Source of the DNA: Malassezia japonica
Lineage: Eukaryota; Basidiomycota; Malasseziomycetes; Malasseziales; Malasseziaceae
Direction of reading: 5' to 3'
Length of the DNA stretch: 64,000 nucleotides
NCBI RefSeq assembly: GCF_029542785.1
Contig: NC_083370.1
Span: forward strand, 1,672,001 to 1,736,000
Position numbers and translations under genes: made by a program. The first letter of the stretch is position 1. Each line of letters starts with the position of its first letter. Of the stretch, positions 30,045-39,744 are shown piece by piece. The notes under the pieces were generated by a model. It had not been told where the DNA came from. It was given only the letters and a program-made list of their open reading frames with translations, and searched no databases.

Positions 30045-30927
30045 TTAGACGTTCCATCGTGACGTATCCTCGGTGTTGGAAGTAGGACTTAGATGCAAGT
30101 GCTGCTCGACACGCATTAGACGCTCGCCCAGCACCATGAGCAGGGTCCGGATTTTGTCCATCTCGGAAGCGTTGTCCGACGCGCTTTCCCGTGGCGCCTC
30201 TGGCTTTGCTTCCGGCTCCTTGCCGTGCTCGTCCGGTGTGTGCTGGATCTCTTTGGGTATGCTCGAAGGATGGCCCGTGGCAGAAGTCGAGCCCAGTTGG
30301 TAGCTAGGTCAGATTGGCGACGTACACAATGATCGCGTCCACATGGAATGAAAATGCGCTGCGCAGCTCGTCGAGCGCGCGTGGCGTCTCGTGGTACTGG
30401 CGCCCCAGGTGCTGCGTGCAGTGCGTGCATTGCAGGACCGAGTACGTGCTCCCCAGTCCCTGGCCCGGCTCGCTCGAGGTGATCACCGGCCCCACGACGG
30501 CCACTTTCTCGGCCGCCTCGCGTAGCACGATCATCGAGAGCTGGCGCTGCGCCGTGATCCAGGAAAACGAGTCGCCGACCACGGTCAAGCACCGTGCGCA
30601 CTGGAACACGAGTGCCGGCGGCGCCTTATCCGCCGTCGGCACGGGTGCCGCACTCTCGGCACGTTTTGGCGTGTCTTGTACCGACTCTTGCAGCTCCACA
30701 AACGATGTCGGGGTGGTAGGGCGCATCGCCTCAAACACAAAAGCGTGGCCATCCTCGGGTGGGGCTGCCGATTTGGGCGGCCTACCCCGCTTACGCGGCG
30801 GCCCCCCCTGGGACGGCCGCGCGCGTGGAGATTCCCTGCTGATCCCATCCGCGGTCGGATACGAGGACAGCGGCGGGCGGCCGCGCCTCGCAGGCGCGCC
30901 TGCACGCGACGCCGATGCCTCGCTCAT
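30045..30927 (-). CDS. MIS18: Centromere protein Mis18 (Yippee/Mis18 zinc domain) with N-terminal AT-hooks
   Basis: Mis18 licenses centromeres for deposition of the histone CENP-A. Exons are 30927-30326 and 30303-30045 (286 aa), split by a 22-nt intron that reads as a premature stop if retained. The zinc-binding domain has C110/C113 (CARC) and C167/C170 (CTHC). After the junction the protein continues IIVYQLGS, as Mis18 family members do, then an acidic linker and a C-terminal helix (MDKIRTLLMVLGERLMRVEQ) fit for oligomerisation. The N-terminus holds two AT-hook-like motifs, RRGRPP (14-19) and KRGRPPK (46-52). The stop lies two bases from that of convergent DCP1. Confidence 0.9.
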
Positions 30928-31793
30928 GCTACGCAGGGGCAGCCTCCACTGAAATCCACGTGATCAAAAAGGTGGGACGCGTCGGGACGCGTCGAGCAGG
31001 TGGGAGTGCTCGGGCGCAGCACGAGGGCGAGGTAACGCCTCCTCCGAAAACGGGACCGGCCCTTGGAAACTACACGGAACTATTACGAATCGGTATGGTC
31101 CAGAGCACGGGCGAGATTGAGTTGACCATTTTTCCGGCCCCGCGTGCGCGGGCCAAAATAGCACCGTAGCCCAAACACCCGTGGATAAGAACCGTATCTC
31201 GCTGATCTTCATTGTTTCTACCAGAAGGCCGAGTACGCGGACATGGCGGATCGACCCTGGCTCCCCTGTGACGTGCCCTAATGCATGACACCATGCGGTG
31301 AATATTAGGCACGCGCGCACGCCAGGGGTGTGTAATGTGAGGAGCTTGGCAGCGCCAGCGGGCGATTTCCTGCGCTGGGCGGCGGCCTGCATTGTGCATT
31401 TACCACTGAGCGCGCTGTGCTCGGGAAATTTCGCCCGACGCATCCCCATCAGTCCGTCCTTTAGAAGTTCGGCAGTGTCGGCCGAGAATGCAGCTGCCTT
31501 GGTTGGCCGGCGGGGCCGTGGCTGCGTAAGACATGTGGACTGTGGCCAGTCGCAGTGAGGGCTGGCTGCAGCGGATTCGCGTAGTATCTAAGTGTTGTTC
31601 TGCGTGCCATCCGACGTGCTGAACCGCGGCAGGCCGATCAGCTATCCGCGTGAAGGCGCGCATAGGACCAGTTTTGCCTTGAGAGGTGTTTTCCTTGTTA
31701 CGGCATCGTCCCACTCGTGTCCCTCGTCCCTCTAAGCTCGTCGGCGAGCTCTTGAGAGCACTTTGCTAAAGTTTGGGCTGTGTCGAGAGGGCC
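30928..31793. promoter_or_regulatory. Divergent upstream region of MIS18 and cyclin B
   Basis: This 866-base interval is the longest gap in the window, with no credible coding frame. Near MIS18 sit a CACGTG E-box (30957-30962) and two ACGCGT boxes (30977-30982 and 30987-30992) inside a tandem GGGACGCGTC repeat. A GC hairpin-like stretch is at about 31134-31155. GGGAAATTTCGCCCG at about 31420 is E2F-like but not canonical. No tRNA or snoRNA signature was found. Confidence 0.5.
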
Positions 31794-33427
31794 ATGTCCT
31801 CCAACTTGGTACGTTTTTCCCAAAGTAAACATGCTAACAACAGCCTGTACGCCGCGGCGCGACTCGCACGCGTAGTGCCACTACGAAAACAGACGAGAAT
31901 GCGCATGCCTATCGTCCGATGCGCACAGCCGGCAGCGCAGGCGCTGCCAAGGACGTGCTCGGTAAGAGCAAGGTGCCGTCTACCAGCGCAGCCGAGCCGG
32001 GCACCACCACCAGCACCTCGGGTGTGTATAACCCCCGGAAGCGTGCCGCGCTAGGCGATCTGACGAACGCGAGCCGTACGCGCACGGCCGGCGTCCTAGG
32101 AAAGCACGGCGAGAAAGGCGCCGAGGAGAAGGATGCCAAGCTCGCGTCGCGCACCCGTGCCGGCACCAGCGGCCTGCCGACGCGCCCCGCCGGCACGCAG
32201 CTCCCTGCGCGCCCCACAACGACGGCGACGCGCCGTGCGCTCCGCACAAAGAACGATGCGCCGGAGGCGATGGTGATCGATGACGCCCCGCGCGACTCGA
32301 GCGACAAAGAGAATGTGAATACCCATGCGCCGGCAGAGCGTGCCGAGGTGCGCGAAACGAAGCGCGCCAAGGTCGTCGAGGCCCCGCCCCGTGCCAAGGA
32401 CGAGGGCTGGGAGGACCTCGACAAGGATGACATTGACGACCCGCTGATGGTCGCCGAGTACGTGGAAGAGATTTTTGCGTACATGCGCAAGATCGAGATG
32501 AAGTGTATGCCGAACGGCGACTATATGAGCATGCAGCGCGACCTGGACTGGGAGCGGCGCGGCCAGCTGGTTGACTGGCTCATCGAGACGCACGCCAAGT
32601 TCCGCCTGCTCCCCGAGACGCTCTTCCTGGCGCTGAATGTGGTCGACCGCTTCCTCAGCCTGCGCACCATCTCCCTCGGAAAGCTCCAGCTGGTGGGCGT
32701 CACGGCGCTGTTTATCGCGGCCAAGTACGAAGAAGTGCTCTGCCCCTCGATCCAAAACTTTTTGTACCTGGCCGATGGCGCGTACACCGACGAGGAGATT
32801 CTGCGCGCGGAGCGCTACATGCTCAAGGTGCTCAACTTTGACCTGAGCTACGCGTCGCCGATGAACTTTTTGCGCCGCATCTCCAAGGCGGACAACTATG
32901 ATATCCAGACCCGCACGGTGGCCAAGTACTTTATGGAGGTCTCGCTCGTCGACCACCGCCTCCTCGACCATCCCCCGTCGCTGGTGGCGGCCGCTTCCGT
33001 GTGGCTTGCGCGCGAGGTGCTGGAGCGCGGCGAATGGACCCCGACGCTGGTCCACTACTCGACCTACGCCGAGAGCGAGCTGCTGGGCACGGCCGAGATC
33101 ATGCTCGACTACTGCCTCCGCCCCCCTGCGCACCCCCACTTCCACAAGAAGTACAGCAGCAAGAAGTTTATGCGCGCGAGTGCGTACGTGCTGGAGTGGG
33201 CGCGGAACACGTTCCCGAACGCGGTCATCACCGAAGAGGACCTTGCCGTGGGCCAGTGGACCGACGACCGCGGCGAGTCGCACGCGCTCGAAATGCTCCG
33301 CGTGGATCTCTACGCGCGCCACGGCCACCCCCGCCCGGCGGTGCTGCCGCTGGGCTCGGCGCTAGACAGCTCGTCGCTCGACTCGGAGAGCGCGGTACTG
33401 GCGCCACTCTCGGTCTATGCGTCATGA
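31794..33427 (+). CDS. B-type mitotic cyclin
   Basis: Exon 1 is only 15 bases (31794-31808, MSSNL). A 35-nt intron (GTACGT, GCTAAC) and exon 2 (31844-33427) follow; the protein is 532 aa. The N-terminus has a destruction box (R72 to N80, RAALGDLTN) and a KEN box (160-162), both signals for degradation by the anaphase-promoting complex. The cyclin box starts with MSMQRDLDWERRGQLVDWL and is followed by the C-terminal cyclin fold (KYFMEVSLVDHRLL to LDYCLRP). It partners Cdk1 to drive mitosis. A Clb/Cdc13-type cyclin is certain; the exact orthologue among fungal B cyclins is not. The first exon would be missed by annotation starting at the Met at 31919. Confidence 0.93.
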
Positions 33428-33501
33428 TCAGCAGCTGCTCGCAGCGCTACGACTCTCTCATACCTGTTGCCCCGTACATTTATACCTGTTTTGGTAATCA
33501 T

Positions 33502-34619
33502 CTAAGAGACCGAGGTAGGCGCGAATAGAGCCGTCTTGAGCGACTCGCGCAGCGCTTCGTGGCGCGCCTGCGATGCTTGCTGGTTGCTGGGTCAGCATGA
33601 CAACGTACGCTTCGTCGGCGATGCGCGCAAGCGGCTGCTCCGCCGCACGCCGCTCGAGCTCGTTTGCGAGGTCCTGCGCGGGTTCCGCGTCGTGCGAGCG
33701 CGAGGCGGCGCGCGCGGCCTGCGTAAACGAGGCGCCTCCGGGCACGAGGCCGCCGCCGCCAAGCTGCGCCGTCGCCTCGCGCAGCTGGTTCACCAGGTCG
33801 TTGGTGTGGTGGATGCTCAGCGTGCGCTGCAACAGCGACGGCGAAGTACATAGCGTATGCGCCCAGTACTCGTTCCACAACAGGTGGAAGAGGGGGCGCA
33901 TGGCCGACGTCGTAAAGAGCTCGACCGCCAGGCTATAGTACCGATCGGCATGCGCGCCGTACTCCTCCGTCTTGTGCGACGGAAGTACGGCCTGCTGCGT
34001 CGACCGCCCTTCCGCATGGTAGTCCGCCGGGAAGGTGCGAAAGGCACCGATGTCCACCTGGCCGGCCGTCATGGTGTGGTGCGGATCGATCTGGGTGAGT
34101 ATGCGCACGTACCACCACGGCCACGAACGGGTCCTGGCGCTGGTTCGTCTGCTGTGTCTCGACGTCGATGCCAGAGAGCCAGCAGCGGTAGCCGGGGTGC
34201 GAGTGGTACCATCCCACAGCCTGCTGGGGGCGGCGCACGTCGCTGCACTGGTCGAGGTACTGGATCATGTATTCGTACGCCTCGTTTTGGGCATTCACAC
34301 GCGTCTCGGTGCCGTGCACCGGCAGCGCGAATGCATCCAGAATATAGAAGGTGCGCGTATCGGGGCACACCGTCCCTTGCATCAGGCCCATCACCTCGAG
34401 CGCGCCGCCGAGGCGCGCATGGAGGACCATCTTCATCAGCGCCACGACCGAGATGCGGACTTTTTGGAAGTAGTGCACATCGTCGCGCCACGGGGCATCG
34501 CGCAGCAGTTTCTGGTACGCCTCGGCATCGTATGCATAGATCGCACGCGTCTCGGCATCCAGCGTCACCACCTCGTTCTGCACCTCAAAGGTTGCCCGCG
34601 CTGTCTCGCGAGGGTCCAT
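33502..34619 (-). CDS. CSN5: COP9 signalosome subunit 5 (JAMM deneddylase)
   Basis: This metalloprotease removes NEDD8 from cullins. Exons are 34619-34113, 34090-33609 and 33586-33502 (357 aa), with two 22-nt introns. The zinc site is intact: E75, H139, H141 and D152 within [14 protein letters not shown]. The first junction restores DPFVAVVIDPHHT, the hallmark of Csn5; the second gives [19 protein letters not shown]. The start gives [17 protein letters not shown], the usual beginning for the family. It is divergent from MSC7, with 42 bases between ATGs and an E-box 7 bases from this start. Confidence 0.95.
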
Positions 34620-34625
34620 CGTCGG

Positions 34626-34631
34626 CACGTG
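34626..34631. promoter_or_regulatory. CACGTG E-box between CSN5 and MSC7
   Basis: This is the only recognisable element in a 42-base divergent promoter. It is 7 bases from the CSN5 ATG and 31 bases from the MSC7 ATG. Confidence 0.5.
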
Positions 34632-34661
34632 GAAAAGCGCCCAATTTCGATCCTCCACACG

Positions 34662-36471
34662 ATGCACTACGAAGGAGCGTGGGGCGTCCTGGCCACGGCG
34701 CTCGCCGTGGCGCTCGCAGCCTATGTGTTCTGCCGCGCAAAGCGGCTTCCGGCCAAGGAGATCGAACGTGTTTACCCCGAGGCGGCGCAGCCGGGCTGGA
34801 AGGGCACGCTGCGTGCGGATCCGGCGCCGCCGCCCGTCGCCCACGGCCAGGTGTTTTGCTACGACCCGGCCACCGGCTACGTCCTCGATCAGTTTCCTTC
34901 GGATACCCCAGAAACGATCTATGCCAAGGTCACGCAGGCCGCGGCGGCGCAGCGCACATGGCGCGCGTCGTCGTGGGAGGAGCGCCGCCAGCTCCTGCGC
35001 ACGATCCATGCATGGGTCCTGCGCGACATGGAGATGATCGCGCGCATCGCCTGCCGCGACACCGGCAAGACGGCGATCGATGCGGCCTTTGGCGAGCTGC
35101 TCACGACGTGTGCCAAGCTCCAATGGACGATCGCCAACGGCGAGCGTGTGCTGCGTCCGGAGCAGCGCAGCGGCAATCTTCTGCTGGCGCACAAGCGGTG
35201 CACGGTGGTGCACGAGCCGCTCGGCGTGGTCGCCGCATGCGTCTCGTGGAACTACCCGGTGCACAACATGCTGGGCCCGGTGATCTCGGCGCTGTTTGCT
35301 GGCAACGCGATCGTGATCAAGTGCTCGGAGCACGTCGCGTGGACCTCGCGGCACATCCTCGCCGCGGTGCGCCGCTGCCTTGCGGCGTGCGGCTTCCCCG
35401 AGGACCTCGTGCAGGTCGTCGTATGTGCGCCCGAGCACGCCGAGTCGCTCACGCGCGACGCGCGCCTCGCGCACATTACGTTTATCGGCAGCGACCTGGT
35501 CGGCCGCAAAGTCGCGCTCGCTGCTGCGCCGCAGCTCACCGCGACGACGCTTGAGCTCGGCGGGAAGGACCCCGCGGTGATCCTCCCCGGAACGAACCTC
35601 GCGTTCTTTGCGTCAATGTTCCTCCGTGCATGTTTCCAGGCGATGGGCCAAAACTGCATCGGGATCGAGCGCTTCATCGTGCCGCGGTCGATGGCCGACG
35701 AGCTCGTAGGCGTCGTGAGCGACCGCATCGCCGCGCTGCGCTGCGGCAGCACGCTCGACGAGACGCGCTTCGGCCTCGCGTCCGAGCGCGAGGACGCGGT
35801 GGACTGCGGCGCAATGATCAGCGATGCGCGCTTCGGGCAGCTCGAGGCGCTGATTCAGGACGCAGTCGCGCACGGCGCGACGCTCGTGCACGGCGGCCGC
35901 CGCCTTGCGCACCCCCGCTGGCCGCTTGGCCACTACTTTGCGCCGACGCTCCTGACGAACGTCACGCCGGACATGAAGATTGCCAACGAGGAGCTCTTTG
36001 CGCCGGTCTTTTTGATCATGGTCTACGACACGGTCGACGAAGCGGTGCGCATCGCGAACGGCACGCCGTTCGGCCTCGGCTCGTCCGTCTTTGGCCCTGA
36101 GCGCGGGCTGTGCCTCGACGTTGCATCGCAGCTCGAGTGCGGCATGGTCAACATCAACGACTTTGGCATTTCCTACCTGAACCAGGGCCTGCCGTTTGGC
36201 GGCTGCAAAGACTCGGGCTACGGCCGCTTTGCGGGCCCCGAAGGGCTGCTCGGCCTCACGCGCCCCAAAGCGCGCACGGAGGACGTGGCCTTTGGCCTGG
36301 TCCAGACGTCGATCCCGCCGGTGGTCGACTACCCCATCCGGAATACGGCCAAGAGCTGGCAATGTACGTCTCACTGCTCACCCAGTCTTGCGCGGCCTCG
36401 TGCGCCTGGCGTTTGGCTCGCTCACGGAGCGCGCCCAGGGCCTCGTCGGAGTAGTAGGTGCCAGTCTATAG
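34662..36471 (+). CDS. MSC7: Membrane-anchored aldehyde dehydrogenase (Msc7-type)
   Basis: Exons are 34662-36363 and 36386-36471 (595 aa), joined by a 22-nt intron near the C-terminus. An N-terminal hydrophobic helix ([15 protein letters not shown]) precedes the ALDH fold. Catalytic residues are E298 (ELGGK) and C332 (GQNCIG); SWNYPVHN is the cofactor-side helix, and the late motif NEELFAPV is present. In yeast Msc7 is an ER-associated ALDH named from a recombination screen; its substrate is not known. Splicing adds a C-terminal tail ([20 protein letters not shown]) that may be a second membrane contact. It converges with LCB2, with one base between stops. Confidence 0.92.
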
Positions 36472-36472
36472 T

Positions 36473-38353
36473 CTATGCAGGCTCTGGCAAAGGTTCTTTT
36501 CCGTTCCACTGCACCAGCTCGACGGCGTGTGACTTGATTTTGTCCAGCGACCAGCGGCCGCCCGGTCCACCGTTGGCGTATTTGAGGCAGAGGACGTCGC
36601 CGATCTCGTCGCAGGCCTGCAGGACATCGTCAATGTCTTCCTTGGTGTGCGCAGAGCTAACACAGAAGCGTACACGCGACGAAATGAGCGGAGTGGCGGG
36701 GTAGGCCACGACCACGACCACGATCGGGGGCCGGCGCGGCGGCGTCGTCTCGTCCGACGACTTTTCCACCTCGATGTTGGCGTAGGTGAGCGAGGCACTG
36801 TTCCACTCCTTGTCCTTCGTCTCCCAGCGCCTGGAGGGCGGCAGAGCCCAGTCGCGGTGCAGCATCATGTCCGAAAAAGCGGTCATCTTGCCCGGCTGGA
36901 AAATGAGCAGCGGCACCACGGGCGAGTCGCGGCTGCCCCAAATGATGAAGCCGAGCTTGCGCAGGCCGTGGTTGAGGTAGCGTGCGTTGAATGCGAGACG
37001 CTCGAGGCGGTGCTGGCCCTCGACACCCGTCATAAAGTCCTCCGAGAAGCGCATCCACGGCGGGATCAGCGCGCGGCCCTCCTTGCTGAGGCCGACGCGC
37101 ATCAGCGTCGCGAGCGTCGATATGATCTGGACCATGACGGGCGGCGCCATGGTCTCTGCGTAGACGTTCGAGTGGTTCGACATGCGGATGCGGTCAATCA
37201 GGCCCTTCTTGCCCGCAATGTAGCCGCCGACAGCGCCAAAGGACTTGGTAAAGGTGCCCATGTGGATGTCGATCAGGTCGGGGTCCACGCCAAAGTACTG
37301 GCACACGCCGCCGCCCTGGGGGCCAAGCGCGCCGATCGAGTGCGCCTCGTCGACGTACAAGTAAAACTTGTAGCGCTTCTTCAGCTCCAAGACAGCGGGC
37401 AGGTCGACAATGGTGCCCTCCATCGAGTAGAGGCCTTCGATCAGGAGCACAATCTTTTTCCAGGGGCGGTGCGTGCGCGGCTGGCCCTGACTGATACTCT
37501 CCCGCAGCAACTCCTCGAGGTTATTCATGTCGGCGTGCTTAAAGGTGCGGATGCTTGCACCGCTCATACGCACACCCGCACGCAACGAGGTATGGTTGAG
37601 CTCGTCCGAGATGATCAGCGTGCCGGGGCCCGAAATCGCCGGGATGGTGGTCGAGTTCGTGGCGTAACCCATGCTGACGACCAGTGCGTCCTCCTGGTTC
37701 AGGAAGCAGGCGACCATCTTCTCGGTCTGCTGCTGGAGGTCGAGGTATCCGGCGCCGAGACGCGTGCCACCGCTCGTGATGCCGTACATGTCGAGGCCAA
37801 GCTGCACATTGTCCGCGCACTGGCCGCGCGACTGTGCAAAGCCGAGGTAGTTGTACGCGCTGACATTCAACGCACGCGTCTTGCCGCCGGTCATTTGGAA
37901 GGTGCGGCAGTAGTCCTTGCTCTCGCGGTCGAGCGTAAGCACCGTGCGACCACACACGCCCGTCACAGGGCGCTCGAAGCAATTGTCGATACGTGTCTTG
38001 AGGCGGCGCGTGTAGAAGCTGTCGAAATCCGAATTGAGTGGGGCGAATCCGTCGCGTTCGACGAGGTTAACAAACGCGTTCTTATAGAAGCGCTTTCCCA
38101 AATAATCACGGATATGGCCCAGAAGGATGATAATGATGTACGACATGTACGTCGACAGCACCGTGATGTAGCTCGGGCTGTCCTCTTCTGAGACTTCGAG
38201 GTCGCCCTCGTCGTACTCGGACCGCCAGCGGTACGCATCATTCGAACAGTGTCCAAATTCTGAATGCTGCAGCTCTGCATCGATGCTCGACGGCCCCTTG
38301 GCATCAGGCGTGCTGGCCGGCGCCGTGCCGACGGCCCCTTTTCCTTCAGCCAT
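36473..38353 (-). CDS. LCB2: Serine palmitoyltransferase subunit 2
   Basis: This PLP-dependent subunit carries out the first step of sphingolipid synthesis at the ER. The single exon encodes 626 aa. One hydrophobic segment (YITVLSTYMSYIIIILLGHI, about 62-81) is the membrane anchor. The PLP lysine is K370 in GTFTKSFGAVGGY; DEAHSIGALG and the ATNSTT and DELNHTS blocks are standard. Residues about 502-543 (36725-36850) form a 42-residue insertion between MMLHRD and the conserved IVVVVVAYPATPL strand, which are nearly contiguous in yeast and human. It has no splice-like ends and is clean coding sequence, so I read it as a lineage-specific loop. Confidence 0.96.
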   Translation of the reverse strand: MAEGKGAVGTAPASTPDAKGPSSIDAELQHSEFGHCSNDAYRWRSEYDEGDLEVSEEDSPSYITVLSTYMSYIIIILLGHIRDYLGKRFYKNAFVNLVERDGFAPLNSDFDSFYTRRLKTRIDNCFERPVTGVCGRTVLTLDRESKDYCRTFQMTGGKTRALNVSAYNYLGFAQSRGQCADNVQLGLDMYGITSGGTRLGAGYLDLQQQTEKMVACFLNQEDALVVSMGYATNSTTIPAISGPGTLIISDELNHTSLRAGVRMSGASIRTFKHADMNNLEELLRESISQGQPRTHRPWKKIVLLIEGLYSMEGTIVDLPAVLELKKRYKFYLYVDEAHSIGALGPQGGGVCQYFGVDPDLIDIHMGTFTKSFGAVGGYIAGKKGLIDRIRMSNHSNVYAETMAPPVMVQIISTLATLMRVGLSKEGRALIPPWMRFSEDFMTGVEGQHRLERLAFNARYLNHGLRKLGFIIWGSRDSPVVPLLIFQPGKMTAFSDMMLHRDWALPPSRRWETKDKEWNSASLTYANIEVEKSSDETTPPRRPPIVVVVVAYPATPLISSRVRFCVSSAHTKEDIDDVLQACDEIGDVLCLKYANGGPGGRWSLDKIKSHAVELVQWNGKEPLPEPA

Positions 38354-38531
38354 ACCACGGCAGTCACCCGGAAAAGAGGTGGGGCGCGGACGGGCGCGGA
38401 CTGGCGCACTAATTCTATTCGGCCGAAAATCCCAAAGTACGGAGTGAATTCACGTCGCGATTTCGGCACGACTAGACTCATCAAGGGGCATACTACAAGA
38501 GGGACTGCACCCTGTGCTACAAAGTAGCTTT
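38354..38531. promoter_or_regulatory. LCB2 promoter and RPL24 3' region
   Basis: The 178 bases hold no gene. The A/T-richer segment at about 38408-38440 is the likely core promoter of LCB2. Confidence 0.35.
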
Positions 38532-39436
38532 TTAAGCCTTCATACCACCCCGCGCGGCACCGCCCTTGGCCTGCTGGCGGGAGATCTGGGGACCGGTCGA
38601 GGCGACCGAGGCACGGTTGGCCTTGCGCTCGGCCTTGCGAGTCTTCTTGTCCTCCTTGCTCTTGGCGAGGTCCTCCTTGCGGGTGGCGGCACGCACCTCG
38701 GGCTTCTGGTTGCGGCGGGCGTTGATGGCGTCGATCGACGCACCGACAACACCACGCTGGTGCTTCACGGTGCGGCGAGTGCGGCGCTTCGAAGCGTCCT
38801 CCGAGACACCCTTCTTGTGCATGCGGCGGTACAGCACAGTCCAGGCGATCTTACGGGGGTTCTTGCGCTGGTGGAAGAGCGACTCCGACTTGTGAGTGCC
38901 GAAGCGGAACACCTGCGGGGTTAGCACGGCTCAGAAAAGGGCAGGGCAGCGTGAGCGTCGATGCGATAGGTAGAGTAGGTCGTAAGGTGTCAAAGAGACA
39001 GAGATAGCGTGACAAGGACAGAGGATATCGAGGTCAAGCCATGGTCATGGCCCTTCCTTCGTCTTGGGCCGGGGCGCAGACACCTTGATGGTATGCACCA
39101 CGGCTACGACGTCCTAAACAAGGCAAACCCGCAGCATCATAGCCCCAAAGCAGCCTGTCATGACCGTCGCCCGCTTCCTCATCATTGCCCAGCACAAAAG
39201 CCGTCCTGCATCTTGACCCTCTTGGCCTAGTCCACGGACGCCACTGCACGCTGTCCTGCGCATCGTTAGCACTTACCTTGCTGTCACCACGGACGTAGAG
39301 ACGGCCACGACCCCTGTTACAGTTAGCCCTGCTCTTGTGACACGCGCGCCGTCGCCGAATCTCGCGACTCGCGACGTCGCAAAAGTACGTACGGGTAGAT
39401 CTTCTTGTTGCTGAACGAGTCAATCTCGACCTTCAT
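38532..39436 (-). CDS. RPL24: 60S ribosomal protein eL24
   Basis: Three exons: 39436-39393, 39313-39277 and 38912-38532 (153 aa, yeast 155). Spliced [27 protein letters not shown] and [19 protein letters not shown] match the family. Introns are 79 nt and 364 nt, by far the longest in the window. Donors are GTACGT and GTAAGT; the long intron ends with GCTAACCCCGCAG. The C-terminal half is Lys/Arg-rich. The gene lies divergent from RAE1. Confidence 0.96.
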
Positions 39437-39606
39437 CTGTATATACAAATGTGTATCACACACGCGCGGTCAGTACCAAGCTCGTCTGTCGGCGCAGCGG
39501 TGCGCTCGCCGTCGTCTACCCACCTTGATCCAAAGGCTTGAGGACGGAGGTGCGGAGGCGCCGAGGGGCAATCCTTCGTCTTGGCCCTGCGCAAAACTGT
39601 ATTATT

Positions 39607-39612
39607 CACGTG
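39607..39612. promoter_or_regulatory. CACGTG E-box between RPL24 and RAE1
   Basis: TCACGTGA palindrome at 39606-39613, in the divergent interval 39437-39744. Otherwise the interval shows an intron-like 3' end (CTGACTCAG, 39651-39659) that could belong to a RAE1 leader intron. Confidence 0.5.
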
Positions 39613-39744
39613 ACTATATGACAGCCGTCCAAGTGGAGGCGCGTGGCATGCTGACTCAGCATAGTCGACCCAACGCGCGGCGCTCGTCGGGGCCCGAGCA
39701 CGGACGAAGCGGTGTGCTTGCGCGAGCCGTGATCCTTGCCCAAG

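Noticed and set aside
30928..31793. A hidden gene or tRNA in the largest gap
   Set aside because: No frame with motif content, no tRNA A/B box pair and no intron-like signals in a coding context were found.
13425..38434. The 12-mer CCGAAAATCCCA shared by the RPL16/RPL32 interval (13425-13436) and the LCB2 upstream region (38423-38434)
   Set aside because: Given the total intergenic length, several chance 12-mer matches are expected, so it is not evidence for a shared element.
38913..39276. A box C/D snoRNA in the RPL24 intron
   Set aside because: A C-box match exists, but the only CTGA D box on that strand is about 250 bases away and there is no convincing terminal stem.
39618..39744. An upstream coding exon of RAE1 from ATG 39618
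   Set aside because: It gives a peptide without Rae1 likeness and needs an intron lacking the local branch signal. It is kept only as a weak alternative.
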